From an uncultured Rikenellaceae bacterium (GTDB lineage: Bacteria; Bacteroidota; Bacteroidia; Bacteroidales; Rikenellaceae): DNA of 64,000 bases. Under the pieces are notes generated by a model. It was not told the origin of the DNA and did not search any database. It saw only the letters and a program-made list of their open reading frames with translations. A program made the position numbers and the translations under genes. This document shows positions 1-8,995 of this stretch, piece after piece (positions within the stretch are counted from its first letter, which is position 1; the number at the start of each line of letters is the position of its first letter). Where the stretch lies: NCBI GenBank assembly GCA_944415565.1, contig CALYBQ010000006.1, positions 1 through 64,000 on the forward strand, read 5' to 3'.

Positions 1-910
1 TGGGAGTGCTATCGCGCCACGCATCCTGATGGCTATAGCTTGACACAGTTCCGTGTTGCCCTTCGTCGTTACGAGCGTGTGAGCAACCCATCGATGCGTA
101 TGGAGCAAGCTATTCGTCGACTATACCGGCTCCAAGTTGTGAATCTACCCTCCGGGCGAACAGCCCCGCGAGGTAGAGGTGTGCGTAGCGATCCTCGGGT
201 GCAGTCTACTCACCTATGTAGAGGCTGTGTAGAAGCAAGCGCAAGGAGGATTTTATCACCGCCTGCGAGAATGCATTCTATTACTATGGCGGTGTCCTCC
301 TGGCTATCGTACCAGACAACCTTAAGAGCGCCGTCACGAAAGCCAGCCGTTACGAAGCGCTTCTGAACACTGAGTTAACTTCGTTTTCTTCCTCCTTGCA
401 CGACATATCCTGCGAGCAGTCTCTGTCCGTGCTTTGTTCGTCAGTTCGAGCGGTTCGGAAAGCATTACGGCGTCACAGCTTATCCGGCCCGCGTCCATAG
501 CCCCAAGGATAAGGCGCATGTAGAGAACGCGGTCAAGTTGACCTATAAGGACATCTTCACGGTTATCGAACCGCTTCACTTCCCTGATCTTCGGTCGCTC
601 AACGTAGCTATCCGCGTGGTGCTTGAGAAGCACAACAACAAAAACCTGGATCGCCGCAATTACTCGCGCCGCAGTTACTTCGAGGATGTATAGCAGGAAG
701 CCCTCGGACCTCTGAACCCGATCCGTTACCAGATGAAAAAGCATATTGTTACAACGATCGACAAGTATGGTTACGCACGTCTTCACGAGGATATCTACTA
801 CTACAGTGTTCCCCATACATTGGCAAGACAGTTGTCCTACACGGCCACCGATGTCGAAATTCGCTATAACTACGATATCATAGCCCATCATACGCGACCG
901 CAAAGACCTT
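1..910 (+). pseudogene. Decayed IS21-family transposase IstA
   Basis: IS21-type IstA transposase remnant, cut by the left window edge. Conceptual translation is recovered only by changing frames. Bases 1-110 encode WECYRATHPDGYSLTQFRVA, an N-terminal piece. About 256-420 (another frame) gives FITACENAFYYYGGVLLAIV then PDNLKSAVTKASRYEALLN, the conserved catalytic region. About 448-890 (frame of base 1) gives YGVTAYPARVHSPKDKAHVE and a C-terminal stretch to VEIRYNYDIIAHHTR. There is an in-frame TAG at 691-693 and at least two frame changes, so it cannot make active transposase. Around 910 it runs directly into an internal part of IstB, so the istA/istB junction is deleted. Family assignment is by motif recall; the element boundaries are not visible. 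Confidence 0.8.
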
Positions 911-1174
911 ATCATTACGGGATTGACAGGAACTGGCAAAAGCTATCTTGCGACGGCGCTCGGTTATAGGTCCTGCCAGGACAGTTTTCGGGTGCTGTAC
1001 GCCAGTACGGCCAAACTGATGAGCCAACTTAAAATATCCAAGGCAAAAGGCTCGACTCTGGCTGATTTTAAGCGTATCAAACGCCAGGACTTGCTGATCC
1101 TCGACGATTTCTGCATGCAACCACTCGCTGCGCGTCGAGTTGTTCGGCGAGTCGATAAGAAAAAGAAAATCTAA
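911..1174 (+). pseudogene. Truncated IS21 helper ATPase IstB
   Basis: Fragment of IstB, the AAA+ ATPase that assists IS21 transposition. The Walker A motif GTGKSYLATALG is encoded near 926-961 and Walker B LLILDDF near 1093-1113. The N-terminal domain is missing because the sequence enters from the istA remnant. After MQPL the similarity stops and the frame ends at 1174, so the C-terminal third is also gone. It is almost certainly inactive and marks an old insertion at the left border of an accessory region. Confidence 0.8.
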
Positions 1175-1281
1175 ATCTGAAAATGCTTATGGATAGATGC
1201 CTGCGGCACATGACAACTACTCTCTTGTTCTTTTATAGCGAATAGTTATCTTTGTCGTGTCGGTCGACACAATCCAGACCG

Positions 1282-1321
1282 TTTTATGGGCGAGAACAAA
1301 GTAGGGTTCTCGCCCATAAAA
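1282..1321. terminator. Perfect 16-bp hairpin
   Basis: TTTTATGGGCGAGAAC at 1282-1297 pairs perfectly with 1306-1321 around an 8-nt loop. Flanking T/A bases make it usable as a terminator on either strand. It lies between the IS21 relic and the small minus-strand genes. It may be a terminator or part of a mobile-element end. Confidence 0.55.
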
Positions 1322-1525
1322 TTGGGATCAAAGACCTACAAAAAATGTTGTTTAACCCGGGCAAAATCATATCCTGTTAGACCCCATTTCGGACAACAAC
1401 TTTTAACTCTTTTTGCTCTGCAACTTTAGGGGCATCTTCCTCCGTTTTTAAGGGGCATTTTAGTCATGTTTTCCATAAATGACCTTTGGAGATAACTTTT
1501 AAAATATTATTGAATTTATTGCTGT

Positions 1526-1753
1526 TTATTCCTCCTGTGCTTCAGGCAAAAATGTCGCGAATATTACTCGCAGCTCTTCCTCTGACAGGCGGTTACTACG
1601 GATCGTTACCACTTCGTCATTCACCTCGGCCGTCAGCCTTCCGTCGCTCACGGCGCGCCCGTCAGCTCCGACATAGAACGCGGAAGGGTCGGCTGCTACC
1701 GCCACTTGTAATACCCGGTTCCATTGCCCGGTTTTGATCTTCAGTTCCGTCAT
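1526..1753 (-). CDS. Small hypothetical protein, 75 aa
   Basis: Not recognised. A 75-residue acidic, soluble-looking protein starting MTELKIKTGQWNRVLQ, with a balanced composition and no membrane segment or signal peptide. No clear Shine-Dalgarno sequence precedes the ATG, which is common in Bacteroidetes. It is the last of three tiny genes in a row on the minus strand (2203 to 1526) and could share their transcript across a 154-base gap. The opposite strand also has an open frame here, but its Arg/Pro-rich composition looks like a shadow. The role is unknown; it may belong to the remains of a mobile element. Confidence 0.5.
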   Translation of the reverse strand: MTELKIKTGQWNRVLQVAVAADPSAFYVGADGRAVSDGRLTAEVNDEVVTIRSNRLSEEELRVIFATFLPEAQEE

Positions 1754-1907
1754 ATTGCTATTTGAATCGCAAAATAGTCTTTTGGGGGGATACTAATCGT
1801 CTGCCCTTTGTAATCCCTGAATATAAATAGCTTGTAAAAATCACAAGGCTATACGCATTTGGGGAATACCGATACTGCCGAATAAAGGATGTGGAGCCTG
1901 TCTACAC

Positions 1908-2084
1908 TTAGTCTTCTTTCATGCCATCATTCATGCTCCAAAAATCATCGGCATCCAACCCATCCATCAGATTGGCGGTGAGCCATTCCAGAAAGTTTGG
2001 TAATTCTTGTTTTGTGAGAACTAAAGCCATTTGGGTAGTTTCGTGTACAATTACATAGAGGCCATTGTCGGCTTGTTGTATCAT
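1908..2084 (-). CDS. Small hypothetical protein, 58 aa, coupled
   Basis: Not recognised. 58 residues, beginning MIQQADNGLYVIVHETTQMA and ending DDFWSMNDGMKED; strongly acidic C-terminus, no membrane segment. Its ATG (2084-2082) overlaps the TGA stop (2083-2081) of the upstream 40-aa reading frame as ATGA, the classic arrangement for translational coupling. That supports both frames being real despite their size. Acidic proteins of this size are common as antitoxin-like or phage accessory factors, but nothing in the sequence shows such a role. Confidence 0.5.
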   Translation of the reverse strand: MIQQADNGLYVIVHETTQMALVLTKQELPNFLEWLTANLMDGLDADDFWSMNDGMKED

Positions 2085-2203
2085 AACCTGTTCACCTTCT
2101 CCGCCACGACGGCCGTTTGGTAGAGGTTGTTGTAGTTGCGATCTGGTAATGTCGTGTCTATAAATTCCTGAAAATCGTCAGTCGATAGGCATTCGTTATT
2201 CAT
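2081..2203 (-). CDS. Small hypothetical protein, 40 aa
   Basis: Not recognised. A 40-residue frame, MNNECLSTDDFQEFIDTTLP followed by 20 residues ending KVNRL. It is acidic and looks helical. The stop codon overlaps the start of the 58-aa frame (ATGA). No good promoter box or ribosome binding site is visible upstream (2204-2397), so expression is uncertain. It heads a possible three-gene minus-strand unit divergent from the secreted enzyme at 2398. Confidence 0.4.
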   Translation of the reverse strand: MNNECLSTDDFQEFIDTTLPDRNYNNLYQTAVVAEKVNRL

Positions 2204-2397
2204 ACTTTGAAGTTTTAGGTTAATGATATATTTAGGTAACTATATGCCACTTTACAGTAACTAATCACTCACTACGTTTGGAGATTTTTATTTTAAATTT
2301 GTATCAGTTATAAAATATAGGTTCCCTTTATTGTAATCATCCGGACGGTTGTTTCATTAGAGCACGCTTATAACTTATCGTAATTATTTGCCTGAAA

Positions 2398-4611
2398 ATG
2401 AAGCTATATACGTATTTAGCCGCTATATCGCTCGTTCTAGCATCCGCATACGGCAACATCTTGTATGCCTATGCATTGCCGTTTCCCGACCATGTGCCTA
2501 CCAAGCAACTGGACTGCGGGAACACACGATTGTCAGCCGTATGGAACGGCCAAGAATTTGATTTTCTCTTCTCATTCAAAGAAAAAATGGTGTGCCCGTA
2601 TCTGAATGCTCCAGTCGTAATCGAAGTTGACGGCGAATACATTTCGTCAAAATACGGCTCGGTCGAGGTCGAGAACGGAGCGCTTCATTGTATCGCAACG
2701 GTGACATCCCCACATGGTTCCGTATTCGCCGTCACCGACATTTACAGACCTGCGGCAGATGTGGCCTTTTTGCTTATCAGAAAAGTGCAGGTTGACAAGG
2801 AATCGGAGCTGGACAACCATTTCAATACTTTCTGGGGATTTGAAACCGGCGATACGTCGCATTTCACGAACTACGAGTTCTTCATTCCAAGCGTATGGTA
2901 TAAAAATAATTTTACACCTGAGGGCAACATTCCGCCTAACATACCTCAGGCCGGCGACAGTTGTTTCCTCTACCGCTCGGACAGGATAACTTTGCCTATG
3001 GTTATGTTTCGCAATCCGGCCGACAATTTTACGATCTCTATCGTACATAAAGACAATCAGGCACGTAGCGTTATGGCCGACTCTCAAGGACAGCTGGTCA
3101 ATGCGGGGTATCAGTTCGGTGCGGTAGGTGCGAAAAAACACAACGGAAAACTGGCAACGCTTTTCGCCTACCCCGGTACGGAAGAGAACCGACGCGCGGG
3201 CTCTGGGCGTCGGTCGCACCCTGTACGCAAAAATGTGAAACACGAGTATACTCTGGAAGTACGGTTATTCCACTCGGAAGGATATTCCGAAGCCCTGCGC
3301 GACAGTTGGGAAAGAGCGTTCGACATTTACAATCCGCCTATTCTGAAAACCGATCTGCCTAAAGTTTACGAAGGTTTAATAGAGACACTGAAAAAAGTCT
3401 ACGTTCCGTCAGTGCGTTCTGGAGGAGAGTATGACGAAGCCGGATTTCCTTTCGAGGTGAGTCTGAAAACTTTTCAACCGCAGGGAATCGACTATCAGAT
3501 AGGCTTTGTCGGTATGCAGGTCGCAACCGGTTATTACCTTTATCGCGATGGTATAGAGAAAGGCGACAGCACGCTTGCCGCACAGGGTGAGGACGTGCTT
3601 GATTTCTGGGCGAGACGTAGCCAAACCCCGCTCGGATTACCTCGGGCATGGTACGATCCGGCAAAGGGTGGTCAAAAGGGCAAGTTCCGACCTTACAATA
3701 CGTTACGTACCGTCGCCGGAGGAATGGAGAGTCTAACGGCGGCTTGGAGGTTCGCAAAGGCCAAAGGCATAGACCATCCGGATTGGATCGCAGCATGTCA
3801 ATCTTTCGGCAATTGGCTCGTGGCCAACCAGAACGATGACGGAAGCTGGTATTTTTCCTACGACCATAGCAAGATCGTAAACGGCCGGCACCCTGCGACG
3901 AACCATAATAAGTATCTGACCGTATGTGCTATACGCTATCTTGTGGAATTACACGAAGCGACCGGAATCATGACATACAAAGACGCGGCCTTACGTGCCG
4001 GCAATTTCTGCTACGAGAACATACACGAGAAATATGCCTATGTTGCCTGCGTCGTCGACAATCCTCAGACGATTGACAGCGAATCGGGACAAATCGCAAT
4101 GGACGCCTTCCTTGCGCTCTACCGCCTGACAGATGACAGGAAGTGGCTTCTCGCAGCAGAGCAAGCCGGCACTTATGCGGAAACATGGACGTTCATGTAC
4201 AATATCCCAGTGGAAGACGACAATAATGCACGACTCGTCATTCCGCGTAACACCAACATCGTTGGACAACACCTGATAGCCATTGGCCACGCCGCAGCGG
4301 ACCTTGGTTTTGCATGGAATACGTTCAATTATTATACGCTTTACCGAGAGACGAGCAAAGGACATTATCTGCATGTAGCGCGCATATCGGCACATAACAC
4401 GAAACAGACAATGAACTGGGACGGGAAATTATATCCCGGGCAGCTTCCCGGTCTGCAACTGGAAGCTTTCCGGATAATGATCCCGCGCAGGGTGAAAGGG
4501 GTACTTACCACCCTAAACTGGAATTATGCGGCGCATTTGGCACCAATGCTCCAATTCAAAGACGCATTCGGCACACCAGATCTCGAAGAGGTTATACGCC
4601 TATCCCAATAG
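2398..4611 (+). CDS. Secreted alpha/alpha-barrel-type enzyme, possible glycosidase
   Basis: 737 residues with an N-terminal signal peptide (about 1-26, hydrophobic AAISLVLASAYG core), so exported. Residues about 30-300 look beta-rich. From about 320 onward there are repeated helix pairs with W/Y/G-rich turns (WLVANQNDDGSWYFSYD, RAWYDPAKGG, ESGQIAMDAFLALYRLTDD), the pattern of an (alpha/alpha)-toroid as in many carbohydrate-active enzymes. The exact family was not recognised; a glycoside hydrolase or lyase acting on acidic glycans is a reasonable guess. It stands alone, without SusC/SusD neighbours, between decayed sequence on both sides, which suggests transfer. Confidence 0.65.
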   Translation: MKLYTYLAAISLVLASAYGNILYAYALPFPDHVPTKQLDCGNTRLSAVWNGQEFDFLFSFKEKMVCPYLNAPVVIEVDGEYISSKYGSVEVENGALHCIATVTSPHGSVFAVTDIYRPAADVAFLLIRKVQVDKESELDNHFNTFWGFETGDTSHFTNYEFFIPSVWYKNNFTPEGNIPPNIPQAGDSCFLYRSDRITLPMVMFRNPADNFTISIVHKDNQARSVMADSQGQLVNAGYQFGAVGAKKHNGKLATLFAYPGTEENRRAGSGRRSHPVRKNVKHEYTLEVRLFHSEGYSEALRDSWERAFDIYNPPILKTDLPKVYEGLIETLKKVYVPSVRSGGEYDEAGFPFEVSLKTFQPQGIDYQIGFVGMQVATGYYLYRDGIEKGDSTLAAQGEDVLDFWARRSQTPLGLPRAWYDPAKGGQKGKFRPYNTLRTVAGGMESLTAAWRFAKAKGIDHPDWIAACQSFGNWLVANQNDDGSWYFSYDHSKIVNGRHPATNHNKYLTVCAIRYLVELHEATGIMTYKDAALRAGNFCYENIHEKYAYVACVVDNPQTIDSESGQIAMDAFLALYRLTDDRKWLLAAEQAGTYAETWTFMYNIPVEDDNNARLVIPRNTNIVGQHLIAIGHAAADLGFAWNTFNYYTLYRETSKGHYLHVARISAHNTKQTMNWDGKLYPGQLPGLQLEAFRIMIPRRVKGVLTTLNWNYAAHLAPMLQFKDAFGTPDLEEVIRLSQ

Positions 4612-5460
4612 GACTGTCCGGATTTATGCAACAAATATTCAACAAACCTCTATTGCTAAATGCTGCTTCATGTCAATTCAATCATACTCGCCGCTTAGTT
4701 GTCATGCAGATTTATAGCAAAAAGCCTATTTGAAGCGATTGAGTGCTATCGAGTGTGCAGTACCGAAATTTATTCACGAAACACAGACTGAGCCAAGGAT
4801 CCATGCATACCAAAACACATACCAATAAATATGTAAGCACCAGCAAATCAACAGCAATCAGGGCCTCTACGGAATCACCCTTTTATGCTATCTGACATTT
4901 TTTACGGTTAACGTCTTTCACGTCTCAGCCGCACAGCTCCGCGTTGTCCAATCGTGCATCCTGTGTCGCGGTTCACTTATGTTCCATGATCACAAGTATT
5001 CACGATTTACTTGTGAGCGGAGTTTACCCGTGAACGGTATTCGCCTGTGAACTGCGTGCACGTGTTTACAGCGCATAAAAAGAAAAAAATACCCAAATAT
5101 TACGCTTCTTAGATTTATTCCCTTCATGTGCCCTCCCGTATGCTCACTAATCGCTGATTGTAAATCCAATTGTTTTCCCGAGCTTTGCATCGGGAACGAT
5201 TCCCCTCCGATTCAAAGAATGTTTTGCCGTTTTATTAAAGACCATCCGCTGCTGTACAGCTGATTTATTAACGCCAGCTAATAGCAAGATGTACTTTTGC
5301 CATACAATCTGGTGTTTTATACAAAAAAGCTGCCTGCAGTCGTCTTGCTCTGCGAGATGGGATGTTTGCCTATACGCACCACCAAAATTGGTGCAGAACG
5401 TGACCGAAAACATAGCGTCAGGATAACCGGCCTTAAAAGGCAAACCGTGAAATCTTGAGA
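4612..5460. other. Non-coding or decayed stretch
   Basis: About 850 bases after the secreted enzyme without a credible gene. The short open frames on both strands have unlikely composition and no recognised motif. No tRNA, strong hairpin or clear promoter box was seen. Confidence 0.5.
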
Positions 5461-5691
5461 TTTATGGATGAAAAGCTCAAAGATGGAAATCGCGAATACC
5501 GCTATAATTTCCATTTGAACTAACAAAAAATTATAGATTTATTGGAGCAGTCGGGAGCACATATAAAGACGAAATTTATCGTCAATATGCTTGGGGGCCG
5601 GGCCTTTAAAGTGGTGAAACCCGATATGGGAAAGCACAAATATGACATGAAATTGTGCGGCTATTACCGTCAATTCCGAGGGGGATATAAC
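5461..5691 (+). pseudogene. Relic of an unrecognised protein
   Basis: One reading frame gives protein-like sequence interrupted by a TAA at 5521-5523: DEKLKDGNREYRYNFHLN, then stop, then QKIIDLLEQSGAHIKTKFIV and a further ~30 residues to KLCGYYRQF. Continuity of frame and composition across the stop suggests a decayed gene end rather than chance. No family was recognised. Coding character ends where the converging membrane-protein gene finishes at 5670. Confidence 0.3.
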
Positions 5692-6623
5692 TCTTGGGAT
5701 TTAATTTTTCTTTCGAGTTCCTTATCCGAAATATTATATTCCTTTACTCTTAAAAGACCGTTAGCAATTGCAGGTTCAAAGTCTTTGAGAACCCTGTCAT
5801 TATACGTATAGCTGCGGTAATTTTTTGGATCTTTTTCTTCTCTGTTAATCAATACTAAATAAAGAAAAGCATTTACTCTCTTTACTGCTCGATAATGATG
5901 TATTTTGCTTAGCATCATATATATCCGATCTCTCATCATAGGTGAATTGTAATTCATTTTGGTTTCTATAAATATTTCTGCATCCATTGTTTTTATATAA
6001 CCGTCATAGATAGGACTTGATTCACTTATAGGGTCAATTTGTTGAAAAAGATTTGTAAATTTTGCTTCTTGGATAATTGGGAATTGATCCAAGCCTTCTG
6101 TTTTAAGTAATTTATCTAACGCAATTGCTTCATAAGTTGATGTAGCTCTGCGTATGTCATTGGTATATTTTATTGACGAATCTGAAAGTTGCGATGTTTT
6201 TTCCTCCTGTTCTTCCGTTTTAAGCTTTTCTTCTTTCTCTGGTTCGTCGGCAGGTCTTACAGATAACATTTTAGCGAGTTCATCTGAAAGAACAAAAGTA
6301 GAGTTAACCTGCTTTTGACAGACATTAGTTGATATCGAGACTATTTGATTTCGAAGATCACTATTCTCTTTCTTTAATGCAGTATTTTCCTTATCCTTGT
6401 CTTTGACGGTTTTAGACAAAGAAAACAACTTTATAATCGAAAAATTATCAAAAGCCTCACTTAATACAAGAATCACTAATAATAGCAAGAGTAGAATTAC
6501 ACCGGAAGATATAGCCCCAAGCGGTTCTGTGAAGAAGAAATTATAACATAAAAGACATCCAATAAATAGACAGAGAATAATTATAAGAATTCTCACAAAC
6601 CAATTTACTCTCTTAGCATCCAT
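5670..6623 (-). CDS. Membrane-anchored protein with nuclease-like C-terminus
   Basis: 317 residues, markedly AT-rich. Two membrane segments near the N-terminus (about 8-28 and 36-57) are followed by a heptad-like coiled coil (about 70-98), a Glu/Lys-rich linker (about 125-150) and a globular domain (about 160-315). In that domain a D in PIYDGYI (D207) is followed by hydrophobic-flanked AEIFIETK (E220, K222), then a helix with MLSKIHHYRAV. The D...ExK spacing and order resemble a PD-(D/E)XK (Mrr/restriction-like) fold. That assignment is inference from pattern, not a family match. Both termini of the membrane hairpin would put the domain in the cytoplasm. AT content suggests horizontal acquisition. 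Confidence 0.6.
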   Translation of the reverse strand: MDAKRVNWFVRILIIILCLFIGCLLCYNFFFTEPLGAISSGVILLLLLLVILVLSEAFDNFSIIKLFSLSKTVKDKDKENTALKKENSDLRNQIVSISTNVCQKQVNSTFVLSDELAKMLSVRPADEPEKEEKLKTEEQEEKTSQLSDSSIKYTNDIRRATSTYEAIALDKLLKTEGLDQFPIIQEAKFTNLFQQIDPISESSPIYDGYIKTMDAEIFIETKMNYNSPMMRDRIYMMLSKIHHYRAVKRVNAFLYLVLINREEKDPKNYRSYTYNDRVLKDFEPAIANGLLRVKEYNISDKELERKIKSQELYPPRN

Positions 6624-7139
6624 ATGTGTTACTTTTTAATTTGAGCACTAATATAACTCTTTTTATTCTGTCGAAGATATGTAATATAAATTCAACGAAA
6701 TTTTGTATGGTTGAATAAGCTAATGAAACTAAGTAGAAAAACCACATGCAAGATGTGGAAATGCGATGTAAAACGGGTTGCTGAAATCGTTGGAATTTAC
6801 TAAATAATCTCTTGACATATAAACACATGAATAGCAAGATAGTTCTTGCATCAATTTGCGCCTGAAAAAATTAAATTATTTGATGTTCTCAGTACACCTA
6901 TATCGAGAACATTTTTTGTCCTATACTGAGAAACTATGCCTAAGTATCGTTTGATAAGTTCGAACAATGTACTTATGTGTATTGTGAATAGTAGTATCGT
7001 ATAGCTTTCGTAAGTGAGGAGGCATTACGCCGCGTGAATCAAATATATACTTTTTTTATTATTATATCATCGGCTCGTATTCCTTTTTTTAATGGTGTTA
7101 CAGCGCGGTTTTTACCGAATTACATGAGTCTGCAACAAC
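6624..7139. other. AT-rich intergenic stretch
   Basis: About 500 bases of low-GC sequence between the membrane-anchored protein and the palindromic terminator. No convincing gene, RNA or repeat was seen on either strand. Confidence 0.5.
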
Positions 7140-7169
7140 AAAACGTCCTGTCGATCGACAGGACGTTTT
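7140..7169 (-). terminator. Perfect 30-bp palindromic terminator
   Basis: A fully self-complementary 15+15 palindrome (left arm AAAACGTCCTGTCGA). It lies 28 bases past the stop of the minus-strand H1-like gene, and the transcript would end in a U-rich tail, so it most likely terminates that gene. Confidence 0.75.
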
Positions 7170-7197
7170 GCCTTTTTACGGCTTGGTATGCCTTAAA

Positions 7198-7398
7198 CTA
7201 TTTCGTTTCTCCGAGTGATACTTTTCTAAACTCTTTAAGGAGTTTTTCGAGTTCGAGGCTCGATTTACGAGCGCGTGTACCGGCAGCCTTATTGTTTTTT
7301 TCGAGTTGAAGGTTAGCGTTGGTTTTAAATGCCTCTAACTGTTCGTTAATCTTTGCGAGTAATTCTTCCATAGTAATTTTAGTTGTTTCGTTTAACAT
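7198..7398 (-). CDS. Histone H1-like DNA-binding protein
   Basis: 66 residues, very rich in Lys/Glu/Ala, with a long helical N-terminal part (MEELLAKINEQLEAFKTNAN) and the basic motif KAAGTRARKSSLELEKLLKE. This motif is characteristic of the small Bacteroidetes proteins annotated as histone H1-like (Hc1-like); they are thought to bind DNA as nucleoid proteins. The length fits the family. A -7 promoter box ends 5 bases before the ATG (7404-7411) and a strong palindromic terminator follows, so it forms a monocistronic unit. Confidence 0.75.
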   Translation of the reverse strand: MLNETTKITMEELLAKINEQLEAFKTNANLQLEKNNKAAGTRARKSSLELEKLLKEFRKVSLGETK

Positions 7399-7403
7399 TG
7401 TAG

Positions 7404-7411
7404 CAAAGTTA
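7404..7411 (-). promoter_or_regulatory. -7 box TAACTTTG of the H1-like gene
   Basis: The minus strand reads TAACTTTG, matching the Bacteroidetes TAnnTTTG consensus. The start codon begins 5 bases downstream, so the transcript would have almost no 5' leader. Confidence 0.6.
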
Positions 7412-7635
7412 AGAAAAATAGCATTGTGTTATATACGATATGATACGACAAAGCGGAGAGCTTAAATAACAGGTGAATAAAAAAGCAAAATTTAGCCCAA
7501 CGAGGACAGCGGCCTGATAATATGCCGTTAATGTTCTTTGTTTGGCTATTCTTTTGTGCAGTTAAAGCCACCCAGAGGCAAAGGTGCGACAAAGTTCAAT
7601 TACTACGTCATTCCCTTTTCCGCTCCGGTAAATTG

Positions 7636-8019
7636 TCAAACCACCAATTCCTGATACAATTTTTCAAATGTCGCGTCCAGATCGTCCGAAAAACCGAGAC
7701 GGGCAACAGATGTCTGAATGGATGTACTGCGAACAGCGGTCAGCCAGCGGAAACGCTCGGTAATATCGAGCATTGCTATTCTGCCCCCCTCTTTCGCCCC
7801 CGAACATATTGTCACAAATGCTGAAAGGTTGGCATACAAAGAATCCATATCCAATTCAGTGGAGAAATGGCGCAATTTCTCTTTGTTCAATTCGTAGCGG
7901 GCCTTCAAGTATTTAGATCGTTTTGAATACATAATAAGACCCACATTCACAAACTCTTCGCGTTCTACACGAGGCACAACACGAATTACCGCATACTCAT
8001 AGATGTGCTTTCCTTGCAT
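7636..8019 (-). CDS. DUF3037 family protein
   Basis: 127 residues beginning MQGKHIYEYAVIRVVPRVER and followed by EEFVNVGLIMYS, the signature of DUF3037 proteins. The biochemical function is unknown. Its start overlaps the end of the HipA-like kinase gene by 23 bases (8019 versus 7997), so the two are co-transcribed and probably translationally coupled. The same gene order, kinase then DUF3037, recurs in other bacteria as far as I know, implying a joint function such as substrate or regulator of the kinase. Confidence 0.8.
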   Translation of the reverse strand: MQGKHIYEYAVIRVVPRVEREEFVNVGLIMYSKRSKYLKARYELNKEKLRHFSTELDMDSLYANLSAFVTICSGAKEGGRIAMLDITERFRWLTAVRSTSIQTSVARLGFSDDLDATFEKLYQELVV

Positions 8020-8779
8020 GTTGTGCTTCTTTAATAAACAATTCAGAATGTTTCAATCTCTCCGTCAGAAAGTTTATGTACGTTTGCCGTATATCCTGCG
8101 GTGTTTCTTCCGTACCTCCCCAGTGAAGCCAATCGTCGGGCAAAAGGGCAACAATTTCCCTAATTTTTTCGGGTGTCAGTATTTTCTTAAACTCGGCATC
8201 GACTTCCTCCAGCCGGTCTGCATATGGTAATAACACATGGTCTTTTATATACGCAAACGGGCTTAACGCCTGCGCCTGCCAATTCTCCCATGAATGGTGG
8301 AAGTAGAGCGATGCCCCGTGGTCTATCAACCATAATTCCTTATGCCACATCAACATATTCGTATTGCGTGTCGTGCGGTCTACATTCGTCAATAAGGCAT
8401 CCATCCATACGATCCGGGAAGCGGTCAATCCGTCTATCTGCGTTGCAGCAGGGTCAAAAGTCAATGCTCCCGAAAGGAAGTGTAAACCTATATTTAGCCC
8501 CTGACTGCCTTTTAGTAAGTCCTGAATTTCTTCGTCGCCTTCGGTGCGTCCAAAAGCCTCGTCCAAATTGACGAAAACTATTTCGGGAACACGGAAACCG
8601 AGCGCTTGCGCCACAATCCCACCAATCAGTTCACTGACAAGCATTTTTGTTCCATGTCCTGCCCCGCGAAACTTGACGACGTATTTGAATCCATCGTCCG
8701 CTTCAGCTAATGCAGGGAGTGAACCGCCCTCCCGCAAAGGGGCTATATATCGTGTTACGTTTACTGTACGTAGTTCCAT
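7997..8779 (-). CDS. HipA-like kinase (HipA_2 type)
   Basis: 260 residues, shorter than classical HipA (~440). Kinase-like landmarks appear in order: KYVVKFRGAG (candidate nucleotide-binding Lys, about residue 32), ELIGGIVAQALGFRVPE helix, MDALLTNVDRTTRNTNML (catalytic-loop-like Asp/Asn, about 127-144), and LWLIDHGASLYF (metal-binding Asp, DFG-like). These match the stand-alone HipA_2 family, distinct from HipBA toxins; no HipB-like antitoxin is adjacent. The partner is the overlapping DUF3037 gene. The target and phenotype are unknown; a toxin-like or stress kinase role is only inferred from the fold. Confidence 0.8.
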   Translation of the reverse strand: MELRTVNVTRYIAPLREGGSLPALAEADDGFKYVVKFRGAGHGTKMLVSELIGGIVAQALGFRVPEIVFVNLDEAFGRTEGDEEIQDLLKGSQGLNIGLHFLSGALTFDPAATQIDGLTASRIVWMDALLTNVDRTTRNTNMLMWHKELWLIDHGASLYFHHSWENWQAQALSPFAYIKDHVLLPYADRLEEVDAEFKKILTPEKIREIVALLPDDWLHWGGTEETPQDIRQTYINFLTERLKHSELFIKEAQHARKAHL

Positions 8780-8995
8780 TTTTTATTTTCTTATATATGG
8801 TAAAGATAGAAAGTTTGGCAGAGATTAGTCTTTTTGAACAGTGTATTCTAAACTCCATTCCGTAATAACATCTATCACAGGGTAAATACCCTTGCGTATG
8901 GTTTCACATCTCTGATTTTCTCCATAAATTCAATTTATTATTAATTGATTATCAATATATCTAACTTTCAAGTTAGTACATTGCATTTAAGTATG

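Noticed and set aside
1486-1737. Plus-strand 83-codon frame opposite the 75-aa gene.
   Set aside because: Arg/Leu-rich shadow; the minus-strand frame has normal composition and continues a row of small genes.
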